A DNA stretch of 64,000 bases from Marinobacter pelagius (GCF_900114925.1 NZ_FOUR01000002.1:186001-250000), one strand, 5' to 3'; shown: positions 40,767-51,417, counted from the first letter of the stretch. The notes: generated by a model not told the origin, from the letters alone. Numbers and translations: made by a program.

Positions 40767-41772
40767 CCGATCGACGAGGCACCACCCCGAAGTGCTGATA
40801 GGCGTTGGAGGTAACCATTCGTCCCCGTGGTGTGCGAACCATGAAACCCTGCTGGATCAGGAAAGGCTCCAGCACATCCTCGATGGTTCCCCGCTCCTCG
40901 CTGATGGCGGCCGCCAGGCTTTCAACACCCACCGGACCACCGTCAAACTTTTCAATCATGGCCAGCAACAGCCGGCGATCCATGTGATCAAAACCCTGAT
41001 TATCCACCTTGAGCATGTTCAGGGCCTGGTCCGCAATATCAGCGGTAATCCGGCCATTGGAGCGCACTTCGGCAAAGTCCCTGACCCGGCGTAGCAACCG
41101 GTTGGCAATCCGGGGCGTTCCCCGGGAACGGCGGGCAATCTCGAAGGCTCCGGCTTCATCAATCGCCACGGTGGACAGCCGGGCCGAACGGATGATGATG
41201 TTGGTCAGATCCTCGGTATTATAGAACTCGAGCCGCTGAACGATGCCGAAGCGGTCCCGCAGCGGCGAGGTCAGCAGGCCGGCACGGGTGGTTGCCCCGA
41301 CCAGGGTGAACGGCGGCAGGTCCAGCTTGATCGACCGGGCAGCCGGCCCTTCCCCGATCATGATATCCAGCTGATAGTCCTCCATCGCCGGATACAGTAC
41401 TTCCTCAACGGCGGCGCTCAGACGGTGGATCTCGTCAATAAAGAGAACATCGCCTTCTTCAAGGTTGGTGAGCATCGCGGCCAGGTCACCGGCTTTCTCG
41501 AGCACCGGACCGGAGGTGGTCTTGATGGCCACCCCCATCTCGTTGGCGATGATGTTGGCGAGGGTGGTCTTGCCCAGACCGGGCGGACCGAAAATCAGCA
41601 CGTGGTCCAGCGCCTCCTGCCGGCCACGGGCGGCGGAGATGAAAATCTCCATCTGCTCCCGGACCGAGGGTTGGCCCACGTATTCGGACAGCAGCGTCGG
41701 ACGGATGGCCCGATCCTGGACCTCCTCATAGTCACCGGCTCCGGCTGAAATCAGTCGGTCGGATTCAATCAT
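40741..41772 (-). CDS. ruvB: Holliday junction helicase RuvB
   Basis: The ATG 41770-41772 gives 343 residues. Walker A is [12 protein letters not shown] (near 60-70), Walker B is [10 protein letters not shown], sensor 1 is [10 protein letters not shown], and the winged-helix DNA-binding domain ends in [16 protein letters not shown]. It is the hexameric motor for branch migration with RuvA. The upstream 26-codon frame extension lacks family sequence. Confidence 0.97.
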   Translation of the reverse strand: MIESDRLISAGAGDYEEVQDRAIRPTLLSEYVGQPSVREQMEIFISAARGRQEALDHVLIFGPPGLGKTTLANIIANEMGVAIKTTSGPVLEKAGDLAAMLTNLEEGDVLFIDEIHRLSAAVEEVLYPAMEDYQLDIMIGEGPAARSIKLDLPPFTLVGATTRAGLLTSPLRDRFGIVQRLEFYNTEDLTNIIIRSARLSTVAIDEAGAFEIARRSRGTPRIANRLLRRVRDFAEVRSNGRITADIADQALNMLKVDNQGFDHMDRRLLLAMIEKFDGGPVGVESLAAAISEERGTIEDVLEPFLIQQGFMVRTPRGRMVTSNAYQHFGVVPRRSDAEGDLFD

Positions 41773-41920
41773 GGCATCACCCGTTCTATGGGAATCAACA
41801 TCGTGCCTGTGCGCCTTGCCCTGCAATTCAACGTTGACCCAATTGTACAAACGGGTCCCTGACTGTCACGTTACGCTCTCTACAGGTTTGGCGCCACTCA
41901 GGCGACATATTACCGTCAGG

Positions 41921-42553
41921 TCATCCGGCGGGGATCATGCTGCGCAGGGCCAGGCGGATCAGGGTCTCACTGGTCGCGCCTTCCTCGGCCACCTTGCTGA
42001 TCGCCTTCGCAGCCTCCTGCGGCTTGTAGCCAAGGGCTATCAAGGCCGCCTCGGCTTCTTCCCGCGGATCCGGACCGGTCGCTGCCTGGCCTGAACTAGG
42101 CCCGCCAGCAACTGTCGCTCCCGGCGACATCGGCACAAACTGACCTTCAAGTTGCCCGATCCGGTCAGCCATTTCAATAAGCAGGCGCTCTGCCGTTTTC
42201 TTGCCCACACCCGGCAGCTTGACCAGGGAATTGGCATCCTTCGCCTCGACACAGCGGATGAACTGCTGGGCGTCGAGACCGGACAGGATTCCGACCGCCA
42301 GCTTGGGGCCGACGCCATTGACCTTGATCAGCAGGCGGAACAGATCCCGATCCAGCTTCGCCGCGAACCCATACAGGCTCTGGGCATCCTCACGTACGGC
42401 AAAATGGGTATGGAGGGTAACTTCCTGCCCGGACTCAGGCAGGTGGAAGAAGGTGGTGTAGGGAATGTCGATTTCGTAACCCAGCCCGGCGCACTCCACC
42501 AGCGCCTGCCCGGGGGTCTTTTCGACCAGAATGCCTCGGATACGACCTATCAA
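41921..42553 (-). CDS. ruvA: Holliday junction protein RuvA
   Basis: I choose the TTG at 42551-42553 because RuvA starts (M/L)-I-G-R-I-R-G and AGGAG lies 9 bases upstream; the ATG at 42646 would add 31 unrelated residues. That gives 210 residues. Domain I is the OB fold. Domain II has two HhH motifs, FRLLIKVNGVGPKLAVGILS and FIRCVEAKDANSLVKLPGVG. Domain III (last ~60) contacts RuvB. It binds four-way junctions as a tetramer. Confidence 0.95.
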   Translation of the reverse strand: MIGRIRGILVEKTPGQALVECAGLGYEIDIPYTTFFHLPESGQEVTLHTHFAVREDAQSLYGFAAKLDRDLFRLLIKVNGVGPKLAVGILSGLDAQQFIRCVEAKDANSLVKLPGVGKKTAERLLIEMADRIGQLEGQFVPMSPGATVAGGPSSGQAATGPDPREEAEAALIALGYKPQEAAKAISKVAEEGATSETLIRLALRSMIPAG

Positions 42554-42584
42554 GGGGGTTGCTCCTGTGGCTCCTGGGAGCCGG

Positions 42585-43112
42585 TTATTGTTGTCTGACC
42601 CGACCGCTGCGGACCTTGCCTCCGCTCCCCGCCAGACGCAGCACACTCTGGCTCATATGGGCGTGGCACAGGGCAATGGCCAGGGCATCGGCCGCATCGG
42701 CCTGGGGTTTGCGGGACAATGACAGCAGGGCCTGCACCATGTGCTGGACCTGGGACTTGTCCGCCCCACCCTTGCCGACCACCGCCTGCTTGACCTGCCG
42801 GGCAGAATATTCGTGCACTGCCAGCCCACTGTTGGCGGCACTGACGATGGCGGCACCCCGGGCCTGGCCCAGTTTGAGGGCGGAATCCGGGTTGCGGGCC
42901 ATGAACACCTGCTCGATGGCGAACTCCTCGGGGCGATACTCTCCGATCAGCGTGGCCAGGCTGTGAAAGATGGTCTGGAGCCGCTCGGCCATGGGCTTTT
43001 CCCCGACCCGGATACAGCCGCTGTCGATGTACTCGATCACCCGACCCTCGGCACGAATGACCCCGTATCCGGTAATCCTTGAACCGGGATCCACTCCGAG
43101 AATGATCGGCAC
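42585..43112 (-). CDS. ruvC: Holliday junction resolvase RuvC
   Basis: The GTG start at 43110-43112 has GGGAG upstream and gives 175 residues, the family length; the ATG at 43205 would run back into yebC. Catalytic acids are Asp in [14 protein letters not shown] (near 8), Glu in EEFAIEQVF (near 68) and Asp in [15 protein letters not shown] (near 142). It cleaves Holliday junctions symmetrically. The order yebC-ruvC-ruvA-ruvB is conserved. Confidence 0.95.
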   Translation of the reverse strand: MPIILGVDPGSRITGYGVIRAEGRVIEYIDSGCIRVGEKPMAERLQTIFHSLATLIGEYRPEEFAIEQVFMARNPDSALKLGQARGAAIVSAANSGLAVHEYSARQVKQAVVGKGGADKSQVQHMVQALLSLSRKPQADAADALAIALCHAHMSQSVLRLAGSGGKVRSGRVRQQ

Positions 43113-43131
43113 GCTCAGGCTCCCGCCATGG

Positions 43132-43875
43132 TCACAGGGATTCCATGATTTCTGCGGAGATGTCCGCGTTGTGATAGACGTTCTGCACGTCATCCAGATC
43201 CTCAAGCATGTCGATCAGCTTGAGAATGGTTTCGGCCCCGTCCCGGTCCAGTTCGACCCGGGTTGACGGAACCATGGTGACCTCCGAGTTGTCCGGCTTC
43301 AGCCCCGCCTCGACCAGGGATTCCTTGACGTCAAGGTACTCTTCCGGGGTGGTCACAATCTCGTAGGAACCGTCTTCCTGTTCCTGCAGGTCCTCGGCCC
43401 CGGCTTCCAGTGCCGCTTCCATCAAGCGGTCGCCGTCCACGTCCGGGCTGTAGCTGATGATGCCCTGCTTGGTGAACAGGTAGGCCACGGAGCCATCGGT
43501 CCCAAGATTACCGCCAAACTTGTTGAAGGCGTGGCGCACCTCGGCAACGGTCCGGTTCTTGTTGTCGGTCATGACCTCGACAAAAATGGCCACACCGCCC
43601 GGGCCGTAGCCTTCGTAGGTCAGTTCTTCGTAGTTGCTGTCATCGCCACCACCGGCGCCACGTTCAATGGCCCGTTCGATGGTGTCTTTTTTCATGTTGG
43701 CCGTCAGGGCCTTGTCGACAACCGCCCGAAGCCGGGGGTTATCGTTGGGGTCGCCGCCGCCAAGGCGGGCGGCAACGGTCAGTTCCCGGATGATTTTGGT
43801 GAAGATCTTGCCCCGTTTGGCGTCCTGTGCCGCCTTGCGATGCTTGATGTTGGCCCATTTACTGTGACCAGCCAT
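43132..43875 (-). CDS. yebC: YebC/PmpR-family regulatory/translation protein
   Basis: The product is 247 residues. It opens [18 protein letters not shown], the family hallmark, followed by [17 protein letters not shown] and [19 protein letters not shown]. The family was described as transcriptional regulators (PmpR) and, more recently, as factors easing ribosome stalling at proline stretches. It lies between aspS and ruvC. Confidence 0.95.
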   Translation of the reverse strand: MAGHSKWANIKHRKAAQDAKRGKIFTKIIRELTVAARLGGGDPNDNPRLRAVVDKALTANMKKDTIERAIERGAGGGDDSNYEELTYEGYGPGGVAIFVEVMTDNKNRTVAEVRHAFNKFGGNLGTDGSVAYLFTKQGIISYSPDVDGDRLMEAALEAGAEDLQEQEDGSYEIVTTPEEYLDVKESLVEAGLKPDNSEVTMVPSTRVELDRDGAETILKLIDMLEDLDDVQNVYHNADISAEIMESL

Positions 43876-43936
43876 GCCTAACCTCCGTCCATCGTCCGGG
43901 GAGCGGGCCGCAGGCCCGCCCCCGACTTGTCAGAAT

Positions 43937-45736
43937 TTACTCGCTACCCTCGGCCTTGTTGCCCTCAACCGGCTTGGCGGAACGGCGCAGACGGATGTGC
44001 AGCTCACGCAGCTGCTTCTCGTCCACCTCGCCCGGCGCCTGGGTCATCAGGCAGGTTGCGCTCTGGGTTTTCGGGAATGCAATCACGTCCCGGATCGAGG
44101 AAGAACCGGTCATCAGCATGACCAGACGATCGAGACCGAACGCCAGACCGCCATGGGGTGGGCAGCCGAACTTCAGTGCATCCAGCAGGAAGCCGAACTT
44201 GGCGCGGGCCTCTTCCTCGCCGATACCCAGGATGCGGAATACCGCTTCCTGCATTTTCTCGTCGTGGATACGGATGGAACCGCCACCAAGCTCGGTGCCG
44301 TTCAGCACCATGTCGTAGGCGCGGGACAGCGCATTGGCCGGATCCGCAGCCAGATCTTCCGGTGAGCAGGACGGTGCGGTGAACGGGTGGTGAATCGCGG
44401 TCAGGCCACCATCCGGGGTTTCTTCGAACATCGGGAAGTCCACAACCCACAGCGGCGCCCATTCGCAGGTCAGCATGTTCAGGTCGTGACCCAGTTTTAC
44501 CCGCAGCGCACCCAGGGCTTCGTTCACGACCATGGTCTTGTCGGCACCGAAGAACACGATATCCCCGTCTTCCGCAGCCACGCGCTCCATGATGGCCTGG
44601 GCCACGTCGTCACCGAGGAACTTGATAATCGGAGACTGCAGCCCCTCCACACCCTTGGCCAGCTCGTTGACCTTGATGTAGGCCAGACCCTTGGCGCCGT
44701 AGATGCCGACAAACTTGGTGTAGTCGTCGATCTGCTTACGGGTCAGCTCGCCACCCTTCGGTACACGCAGGGCGGCAACACGGCCCTTCGGATCCTTGGC
44801 CGGACCGGCGAATACCTTGAAGTCCACGTTTTCGACCAGGTCATTGACGTCCACCAGCTCCAGCGGAATACGCAGGTCCGGCTTGTCGGAGCCGAAGCGC
44901 TGCATGGCTTCGGAGTGCGGCATGCGCGGGAACTCCGGCAGACTGACGTCGAGCACATCCTTGAACAGGGAGCGAATCATGTCCTCGTTCAGCTCCATCA
45001 GGATCTGCTCATCGATGAAAGACGCCTCGATGTCCACCTGGGTGAATTCCGGCTGACGGTCGGCGCGCAGGTCCTCGTCCCGGAAGCACTTGGCGATCTG
45101 GTAGTAACGGTCGACACCGGAAACCATCAGCAGTTGCTTGAACAGCTGCGGGGACTGCGGCAGCGCGAAGAAGGAACCTTCGTGGGTACGGCTCGGCACC
45201 AGGTAGTCACGGGCACCTTCCGGGGTTGCACGGGTCAGGATCGGGGTTTCCACATCCATGAAGCCGCGGCTGTCCAGGAAATTCCGGATGTAGCTGGTGA
45301 CCCGGGAGCGGAACCGCAGGCGGTTGATCATCTCCGGACGGCGCAGGTCCACGAAACGGTAGCGCAGACGCACGTCCTCGCCCACGTCCACGTGCTCATC
45401 GAGCGGGAACGGCGGCGTGGCGGCAGCATTCAGGATGGTCAGTTCCTTGCCCAACAACTCCACCTGGCCGGTGGGCATGTTGTTGTTCTCGGTACCCGCC
45501 GGGCGACGACGCACGCGGCCGGTTACCTGGATAACGAACTCGCTGCGGACTTTTTCCGCCAGGGCGAAGCTCTCAGGGGTGTCTGGATCGACAACCACCT
45601 GGGACATACCATCCCGATCCCGCAGATCCAGGAAGATAACCCCACCGTGGTCACGACGGCGGTGTACCCATCCGCAAAGTGTGACTTCCTGATCGATGTG
45701 GGATTCGTTGATCCCACCGCAATAATGACTGCGCAT
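43937..45736 (-). CDS. aspS: Aspartyl-tRNA synthetase (AspS)
   Basis: From ATG 45734-45736 ([16 protein letters not shown]) the protein is 599 residues, the bacterial length. The OB-fold anticodon domain ([20 protein letters not shown]) is followed by class II motifs: motif 2 [23 protein letters not shown] in part, the bacterial insertion domain (~290-420), and motif 3 [16 protein letters not shown] longer frame reaches back to 45856 through the inverted-repeat element; it is not needed and has no family sequence. Confidence 0.97.
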   Translation of the reverse strand: MRSHYCGGINESHIDQEVTLCGWVHRRRDHGGVIFLDLRDRDGMSQVVVDPDTPESFALAEKVRSEFVIQVTGRVRRRPAGTENNNMPTGQVELLGKELTILNAAATPPFPLDEHVDVGEDVRLRYRFVDLRRPEMINRLRFRSRVTSYIRNFLDSRGFMDVETPILTRATPEGARDYLVPSRTHEGSFFALPQSPQLFKQLLMVSGVDRYYQIAKCFRDEDLRADRQPEFTQVDIEASFIDEQILMELNEDMIRSLFKDVLDVSLPEFPRMPHSEAMQRFGSDKPDLRIPLELVDVNDLVENVDFKVFAGPAKDPKGRVAALRVPKGGELTRKQIDDYTKFVGIYGAKGLAYIKVNELAKGVEGLQSPIIKFLGDDVAQAIMERVAAEDGDIVFFGADKTMVVNEALGALRVKLGHDLNMLTCEWAPLWVVDFPMFEETPDGGLTAIHHPFTAPSCSPEDLAADPANALSRAYDMVLNGTELGGGSIRIHDEKMQEAVFRILGIGEEEARAKFGFLLDALKFGCPPHGGLAFGLDRLVMLMTGSSSIRDVIAFPKTQSATCLMTQAPGEVDEKQLRELHIRLRRSAKPVEGNKAEGSE

Positions 45737-46068
45737 ACCGGTTCCCGTTACGTTAGATGTATTCGAAACTTTTTCGTGTCTTGCCGCCTCAGGTGGGGTG
45801 ACCCTTTCCGAAACACGCTGTGGATACGTCCCTGTACGCTCTGCTCCGCCATCCATGGCTCCGCAAGGTTTCGGAAAGGGTCACCCCACCTGAGGCTACT
45901 TGATTCGTGGCCGCTAAAATTTTTGCGACCTTACTGGAAAAGCCGCCCATTATAAACACAATGGGGCCGAAAATCAGGCGTGCTGGTATGCAAATCCGAC
46001 GCCCGGATGACTGTATGGTTCCAGCCGGCTAGAATGCCCCTCTTCTTATTAGTAAACGGAGTCTGACG
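45737..46068. other. aspS-fabR intergenic region containing an inverted-repeat element
   Basis: No gene is supported in these 332 bases. They contain the aspS leader, the 109-bp inverted-repeat element at 45787-45895, an A/T-rich stretch, and the fabR promoter region. The element creates an in-frame but spurious N-terminal extension of aspS. Confidence 0.7.
45787..45895. repeat. 109-bp element with perfect 28-bp terminal inverted repeats
   Basis: The left arm (45787-45814, starting CCTCAGGTGGGGTGACCC) and right arm (45868-45895, ending GGGTCACCCCACCTGAGG) are exact complements. They flank a 53-bp centre that contains GGATACGTCCCTGTACGC. The structure resembles a dispersed, possibly transposase-dependent (MITE/REP-like) genomic repeat, and I recall similar sequences scattered in Marinobacter-type genomes. 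It could also fold as an RNA hairpin in the aspS leader. Only one copy is in this window. Confidence 0.75.
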
Positions 46069-46683
46069 TTGGCCACCAGAGCGGAGCAAAAACTGAAAAC
46101 CCGACGTGCATTGATGGACGCCGCACTCTCTCAGCTGAGTGCAGACCGAGGGTTTGGCAGTTTGAGTCTCAGAGAAGTTGCCCGCGAAGCCGGCATTGCC
46201 CCTACCTCCTTTTACCGCCACTTCTCGGAACTGGACGAACTCGGACTCGCCCTGGTGGACGAAGGCGGTGTCGCCCTGCGCCAGTTAATGCGTCAGGCCC
46301 GCAAACGTATCGCCCGGGACGGCAGCGCCATTTCCACCTCGGTGGATACGTTCATGGAGTATCTGGGCAACAACGCCAACCTGTTCCGGCTGATGCTGCG
46401 GGAGCGCACCGGTGTTTCAAAGCCCTTCCGCACGGCGGTGAAGGCAGAGATCGATCATTTCGTGACGGAACTGGCCGACGACCTGCGGCGCTTTGCCGAG
46501 GAACAAGGCAAACCCCTGTCGGACGCGCGCGTGGTGGCCGAGGCGATGGTGACGCTGGTATTCAACCAGGGTGCAGAGGCACTTGATGCCACCCCGAAAG
46601 AAAAAGAAGAGCTGAAGGTTAAGCTGAAAACGGAGCTTCGGATGATCCTGGTGGGTTCACAGACCCTCGCCCGGAGGCGCTGA
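46069..46683 (+). CDS. fabR: TetR-family repressor FabR
   Basis: This 204-residue protein has a TTG start and a CGGAG site 8 bases upstream. The HTH is [20 protein letters not shown] (~36-55). The following [20 protein letters not shown] and [20 protein letters not shown] segments are typical of FabR, which represses fabA/fabB and desaturase genes to balance unsaturated fatty acids. No lipid gene adjoins it here. Confidence 0.85.
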   Translation: MATRAEQKLKTRRALMDAALSQLSADRGFGSLSLREVAREAGIAPTSFYRHFSELDELGLALVDEGGVALRQLMRQARKRIARDGSAISTSVDTFMEYLGNNANLFRLMLRERTGVSKPFRTAVKAEIDHFVTELADDLRRFAEEQGKPLSDARVVAEAMVTLVFNQGAEALDATPKEKEELKVKLKTELRMILVGSQTLARRR

Positions 46684-46690
46684 TACCGGC

Positions 46691-47110
46691 TCAGGCCAGG
46701 CTTGCCAGAACCGGTTCCAGTGCCTGTTTCATGCGGGCAAGCTCATTTTCTTCGTAGGGTACCGGAGCCTGGGTGCCCCACACCGGTCCCGGCCAGGCCG
46801 GATCCCCTTTAAAGCGCACGATGTGGTGGACATGAAGCTGCGGCACCATGTTCCCCAGTGCCGCCACGTTCATCTTGTCGCCTCCGAACGCTTCCATCAT
46901 GGCACGGCTCAACTCGGACGACTCTGTCATCAGCCGCTGCTGCTGGGTTTCGGAAAGCTCATAGATCTCCCGGATACCGGCGATCGCCGGCACCAGGATA
47001 ACCCAGGGCCAGGTTTTCTCGTTCATCAACCGCACTTCACACAGACGGGTCCTGCCCAGCAGGATGGTGTCTGCTGCCAGCCGCTCATGTAACTCGAATT
47101 CCCGGCTCAT
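46691..47110 (-). CDS. HIT-domain protein
   Basis: The product is 139 residues. The histidine triad is H-V-H-H-I-V-R (QLHVHHIVRFKGDPAWPG), a divergent H-x-H-x-H form. LMNEKTWPWVILVPAIAGIR forms the N-terminal nucleotide-site strand. HIT proteins hydrolyse or transfer nucleotide conjugates; the substrate is unknown. It begins 3 bases after the ugd stop, so it probably belongs with it. It converges with fabR. Confidence 0.85.
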   Translation of the reverse strand: MSREFELHERLAADTILLGRTRLCEVRLMNEKTWPWVILVPAIAGIREIYELSETQQQRLMTESSELSRAMMEAFGGDKMNVAALGNMVPQLHVHHIVRFKGDPAWPGPVWGTQAPVPYEENELARMKQALEPVLASLA

Positions 47111-47113
47111 CGA

Positions 47114-48460
47114 TTACACCACCGAGTGGAACTGGTTACGGCCGCGGCCGATGGCGTAGTATATCAGACCGTAGCGGTCGAGCATTTCCGGCTCGTACAG
47201 GTTACGGCCGTCGAAGACCACGGGATCCCGCAGATTTGCCGCCACCACGTCGAAATCCGGGGAACGGAACTCTTTCCATTCGGTGCAGATGGCCAGTACG
47301 TCAGCACCCTTGAGCGCCTGTTCCTTGGTGCCGCACAGGGTCAGGCCAGGCTGGTCGCCGTAGATTCGCTGGGTCTCTTCCATGGCTTCGGGGTCGAAGG
47401 CCTGTACCGAGGCACCTGCCTTCCAGAGATCTTCCATCAGCGTGCGAGAGGAGGCCTCGCGCATGTCATCTGTATTCGGTTTGAACGCCAGCCCCCAAAT
47501 GGCAACAACCTTGCCCTCGAGGTTGCCCTGGAAGTGGTGGCTGATCTTGTCGAACAGCACGTGCTTCTGGGCATAGTTGACGTCTTCCACCGCGTTCAGC
47601 AACCGGGCGTCGTAGCCGCAGTCGCGAGCGGTGCGGGCCAGTGCCTGCACGTCCTTCGGGAAGCAGGAGCCACCGTAACCGCAACCTGGGTAGATGAAGT
47701 GGTAACCGATACGGGGATCAGAACCGATACCCCGGCGTACCGCTTCGATATCGGCGCCAAGGCGCTCGGCCAGGTTGGCGATTTCGTTCATGAAACTGAT
47801 CTTGGTTGCCAGCATGGAGTTGGCGGCGTACTTGGTCAGTTCCGCCGAACGGATATCCATGAATATCATCCGGTCGTGGCTGCGGTTGAACGGGTAATAG
47901 ACTTCCCGTAGCAGATCCGTCGCCTTCTCACTGTCGGTGCCGACAATGATCCGGTCCGGCTTCATGAAATCGTTGATGGCCGCGCCTTCTTTCAGGAACT
48001 CGGGATTGGAGACCACGTCGAATTCCAGCTCCAGGCCACGATGGTCCAGCTGAGCCTGCACGGCGGCTCGGACCTTGTCACCGGTACCGACCGGAACAGT
48101 GGATTTGTCCACCACCACCTTGTAGTCGTCCATGTACTGACCGATGGATTTGGCAACGGCCGTCACGTACTGCAGATCGGCCGAGCCGTCCTCATCGGGC
48201 GGAGTTCCCACGGCGATGAACTGCAAGGCGCCATGTTTTACCGCCTCTTCGGTATCGGTGGTGAAAGCCAGGCGGCCCGCCTCTACGGTATGCCGTACAA
48301 TCGAGTCCAGGCCCGGCTCGTAGATGGGAATCTGGCCGTTGCGCAATTTGTCGATCTTGGCCTGGTCCACATCCATACACAGGACATGATGGCCCACGTC
48401 TGCCAGGCAGGCGCCCGTTACCAGTCCGACATATCCGGTACCGAAAATTGTGATCTTCAT
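47114..48460 (-). CDS. ugd: UDP-glucose 6-dehydrogenase
   Basis: The product is 448 residues. The NAD-binding motif is [14 protein letters not shown] (7-20), and the catalytic Cys is in [16 protein letters not shown] (near 260). The C-terminal UDP-binding domain includes [17 protein letters not shown]. It oxidises UDP-glucose to UDP-glucuronate for surface polysaccharide. galE precedes it in the same direction (44 bases), and the epimerase at 25553-26560 would use its product. Confidence 0.95.
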   Translation of the reverse strand: MKITIFGTGYVGLVTGACLADVGHHVLCMDVDQAKIDKLRNGQIPIYEPGLDSIVRHTVEAGRLAFTTDTEEAVKHGALQFIAVGTPPDEDGSADLQYVTAVAKSIGQYMDDYKVVVDKSTVPVGTGDKVRAAVQAQLDHRGLELEFDVVSNPEFLKEGAAINDFMKPDRIIVGTDSEKATDLLREVYYPFNRSHDRMIFMDIRSAELTKYAANSMLATKISFMNEIANLAERLGADIEAVRRGIGSDPRIGYHFIYPGCGYGGSCFPKDVQALARTARDCGYDARLLNAVEDVNYAQKHVLFDKISHHFQGNLEGKVVAIWGLAFKPNTDDMREASSRTLMEDLWKAGASVQAFDPEAMEETQRIYGDQPGLTLCGTKEQALKGADVLAICTEWKEFRSPDFDVVAANLRDPVVFDGRNLYEPEMLDRYGLIYYAIGRGRNQFHSVV

Positions 48461-48504
48461 GGGTTACTTTCCAAACGTTTCCAAAGGGGTAAAAGAATCA
48501 GAAA

Positions 48505-49500
48505 TCAGTGTTCGCCTGAGGCCTTTTTCTTCTGCCAGATCGCTTCCCAGGCCAGCGCCGTCCGGACAATGGTTTCCAGGTCGTCGTAGTCCGGCGCCCA
48601 GCCCAGGGTGTCGCGGATCAGGGTGTTATCGGCCATCAATGCCGCAGGATCGCCTGCGCGCCGGTCGGTCTCGGTCACCGGGAAATCCACACCGGACACC
48701 CGTTTGACCACATCGATCACCTCACGAACAGTGAAGCCGCGCCCGTAACCGCAGTTCAGGACCTTGGAGTCGCCGCCGTTCGCCATGTGATCCAGCGCCA
48801 TGACGTGGGCCTTGGCGAGATCCTCTACGTGGATGTAATCACGAATACAGGTGCCATCTCGGGTGTCATAGTCCGTACCGAACACGCTCATGCCTTCCCT
48901 CTGCCCGGTGACACATTCGCTGGCCACCTTGATCAGGTGGGTGGCCTCGGGAGTCGCCTGGCCCAGCAGGCCGTCAGGATTGGCGCCAGCGACGTTGAAA
49001 TAGCGCAGGATGACGTAATTCAGGCTTGAAGCAGCCGCCAGATCCATGATCATCCGCTCGCTCATCATCTTGGACGCACCGTAGGGATTGATCGGAGCCA
49101 GCGGCAGATCCTCGGTCAGGACCTGCTGCTCCGGCATGCCATAAACTGCAGCCGTGGACGAGAACACCATGTAAGGAACCTGGTATCGCTCGACAGCCTT
49201 CAGCAGGTTCAGGGTGTTACGGGTGTTGTTGCTGTAATACTTGAGGGGATTGGCCACGGATTCGGGCACGACAATGTTGGCGGCAAAATGCAGCACAGCC
49301 TCGAACCGGTGTTCGGAGAACAGCCGGTCAATCGCCGCCTCGTCTGCCAGATCTCCCACCACCAGTTCGCCGGCTGTCACCGCCCAGCGGTAGCCTGTGG
49401 AGAGGTTGTCGAAAACCACGATATCGTGACCGGCCTCACCCAGCTGACGGACCACGTGACTACCAATGTATCCGGCTCCGCCGGTGACAAGCACTTTCAT
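48505..49500 (-). CDS. galE: UDP-glucose 4-epimerase (GalE)
   Basis: The product is 331 residues. The NAD motif is GGAGYIGSH (7-15), the catalytic triad includes SSTAAVYG and INPYGASKMMSE (Tyr near 147, Lys near 151), and the C-terminal FPVTETDRRAGDPA is diagnostic. It interconverts UDP-glucose and UDP-galactose. It pairs with ugd in a nucleotide-sugar operon. Confidence 0.95.
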   Translation of the reverse strand: MKVLVTGGAGYIGSHVVRQLGEAGHDIVVFDNLSTGYRWAVTAGELVVGDLADEAAIDRLFSEHRFEAVLHFAANIVVPESVANPLKYYSNNTRNTLNLLKAVERYQVPYMVFSSTAAVYGMPEQQVLTEDLPLAPINPYGASKMMSERMIMDLAAASSLNYVILRYFNVAGANPDGLLGQATPEATHLIKVASECVTGQREGMSVFGTDYDTRDGTCIRDYIHVEDLAKAHVMALDHMANGGDSKVLNCGYGRGFTVREVIDVVKRVSGVDFPVTETDRRAGDPAALMADNTLIRDTLGWAPDYDDLETIVRTALAWEAIWQKKKASGEH

Positions 49501-49509
49501 GGGTAAAGG

Positions 49510-50013
49510 CTACTCCTTCCCTGAGGATGATGACTGGCGCTGACGCCGGATTTCCGCCCGGCGCCGACTGAAAAATTCGCTGATGATTTCGCTGCACTGC
49601 TGTTCAAGGACGCCACCGGTGGCTTCCACTGCCCAATTCAGATGAGGTTCATCCAGGGTTCGGCGAGCGGATTCCACAGCCCCGGCTTTAGGCTCCGTGG
49701 CACCGTAAACCAGACGGCTGATGCGCCCGTGCACAATCGCTCCGACGCACATGGTACATGGCTCCAGCGTTACGTAAAGAGTCGCCCCTGACAAGCGGTA
49801 ATTGCCTACCCGTGCTGCAGCATCCCGAAGCGCCCGGATCTCCGCGTGGGCGGTTGGATCACAACCGGAAATCGGGGTGTTGAAGCCGGCGCCGATTTCT
49901 TTATCGTCCAGGACCACAATGGCACCCACAGGGACCTCACCTGCCGCTGCCGCCTGTTGCGCCAACTGCAGAGCGCGGGCCATCCAGTATCGGTCGTTTG
50001 AGATCTCGGGCAT
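49510..50013 (-). CDS. tadA: tRNA-specific adenosine deaminase TadA
   Basis: ATG 50011-50013 (MPEISNDRYWMARALQLAQQ) gives 167 residues, the usual length; a longer frame from 50088 adds unlikely sequence. The zinc/catalytic motifs are HAEIRALRDA (His and Glu) and LEPCTMCVGAI (two Cys). It makes inosine-34 in tRNA-Arg(ACG) and is essential. It ends 10 bases before galE. Its ribosome site is weak. Confidence 0.95.
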   Translation of the reverse strand: MPEISNDRYWMARALQLAQQAAAAGEVPVGAIVVLDDKEIGAGFNTPISGCDPTAHAEIRALRDAAARVGNYRLSGATLYVTLEPCTMCVGAIVHGRISRLVYGATEPKAGAVESARRTLDEPHLNWAVEATGGVLEQQCSEIISEFFSRRRAEIRRQRQSSSSGKE

Positions 50014-50101
50014 TGTCGTCAGATTCGGTCGGTTTGAGCTCGGGGTGAGGAAAATACCATAGCTGATAACCCGAAACCACGCGCACAACGGTTACCCGCA
50101 G

Positions 50102-50773
50102 CTATTGGTCACGCCCGGTTGTCAGATGCTGGACAAACCAGTCCCGGGTCAGACGGGCAACCTGGTCCATTGTCCCCGGCTCCTCGAACAGATGGGTGGC
50201 GCCGGTCACAATTTCCAGTTGTGGTTTTATTGTCATTTGCTGCGCTGCCCAACGGTTCATCCCGATTACCGCCTGATCGAGCCCTCCCACGATCAGAAGC
50301 GTCGGCGCCCTGACTCGGGGCAAATCGTCACCGGCCAGATCCGCCCGCCCTCCGCGAGATACCACCGCAGCCACGGATTCGGGACGTCGGGCGGCCGCGA
50401 TGAGTGCTGCAGCAGCGCCCGTACTGGCCCCGAACAGCCCGATTTGCAAATCGCGGAGATGCGGCTGTTCACCCAGCCAATCGACCGCGCCGATCAGGCG
50501 GCGACTCAGCAATTCGATATCGAACCGCAACTCCCGGGTGCGCAAGTCGATCTCATTTTCCTCCGCCGTCAAAAGATCGAAAAGCAGAGTGGCCAGCCCA
50601 CCCTCATTCAGGAACTGTGCCACCGCACGATTACGGGGGCTGAAGCGACTGCTGCCGCTACCATGGGCAAAGACAACAATGCCCCGTGCCTGCCCGGGAA
50701 CGTTCAGGTTCCCTTCCAGCTCAACACCTTCGGTACGCAGCTTGATTTCGCCCGAGTGGTCCTTTTTGTTCAT
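50102..50773 (-). CDS. Alpha/beta hydrolase, dienelactone hydrolase-like
   Basis: The product is 223 residues. The nucleophile elbow is G-L-F-G-A-S-T-G-A-A (Ser near 116), the oxyanion-side motif is VVFAHGSGSSRFSPRNRAV (~33-51), the Asp is in LIVGGLDQAV and the His in TGATHLFEEPG. The pattern fits small DLH-like hydrolases that are often fused to, or adjacent to, a phosphoribosyltransferase. Here the ATG overlaps the stop of that gene by 4 nt (50770-50773). The substrate is unknown. Confidence 0.85.
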   Translation of the reverse strand: MNKKDHSGEIKLRTEGVELEGNLNVPGQARGIVVFAHGSGSSRFSPRNRAVAQFLNEGGLATLLFDLLTAEENEIDLRTRELRFDIELLSRRLIGAVDWLGEQPHLRDLQIGLFGASTGAAAALIAAARRPESVAAVVSRGGRADLAGDDLPRVRAPTLLIVGGLDQAVIGMNRWAAQQMTIKPQLEIVTGATHLFEEPGTMDQVARLTRDWFVQHLTTGRDQ

Positions 50774-51417
50774 GGCTTCCAGGCCCTCTCCAACTGTTCG
50801 GTCACTTCCTCATCCGACACCTGACTGAAATTCACATACCAAAGACCTATGGCCGTGAAGGGTTCCGGCATGGCAAGGCAGACCACGTCATCGGCTTCCC
50901 TGCGCAGTACCTCGATGGTATCTGGAGGGGCTACCGGCACAGCGACGACCACCTCCTTCGGGTTCTGCTTCCGCAGGGCCTTGATAGCAACGCGCATGGT
51001 GGCTCCGGTGGCAACACCATCGTCAACCAGAATTACGCACTTTCCCAGGATTTCCGGCCAGGGCCGGTCACCCCGGTAGGCCCGCTCCCGGCGCTCCAGT
51101 TCCTTCTGCTCCCGAACCGCGACCTTTTCAAGGGTCTCTTCAGACACATGCAGATAAGACACGAGTTCCTCGTTAAGCACGCGAACTCCGCCGCTGGCTA
51201 TTGCACCCATGGCCAATTCCTGCTGGCCCGGCGAACCCAGTTTACGAACAAGCATAAGATCCAGCGGTGCATGCAGTGCTTCGGCCAGCTCGTACGCTAC
51301 CGGCACGCCACCGCGCGGCAGGGCCAGAACAAGTAAGTCCTGGCGATCGCGATAATTTGCCATAGCTTTCGCCAGGGCCCGACCGGCCGTGATCCGATCC
51401 TTGATTGGCAGTTCCAT
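50770..51417 (-). CDS. Type I phosphoribosyltransferase-domain protein
   Basis: The product is 215 residues. The PRPP loop is CVILVDDGVATGATMRVAIK (~124-143), and LALPRGGVPVAYELAEAL is the N-terminal conserved block of this subfamily (Rv0571c-like). Known type I PRTases move a phosphoribosyl group to a base, but no base specificity is evident. Coupling by ATGA to the hydrolase implies joint function; in other genomes, as I recall, the two occur as one fused protein. Confidence 0.88.
   Translation of the reverse strand: MELPIKDRITAGRALAKAMANYRDRQDLLVLALPRGGVPVAYELAEALHAPLDLMLVRKLGSPGQQELAMGAIASGGVRVLNEELVSYLHVSEETLEKVAVREQKELERRERAYRGDRPWPEILGKCVILVDDGVATGATMRVAIKALRKQNPKEVVVAVPVAPPDTIEVLRREADDVVCLAMPEPFTAIGLWYVNFSQVSDEEVTEQLERAWKP

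Noticed and set aside
45737..45856. 40-residue N-terminal extension of AspS
   Set aside because: It is encoded by the inverted-repeat element and has no similarity to AspS; the ATG at 45734-45736 matches the family start.
44387..45955. 522-residue + strand open frame opposite aspS
   Set aside because: It is antisense to a clear aspartyl-tRNA synthetase; the frame is open only because of GC-rich codon bias and has no ribosome site or family sequence.
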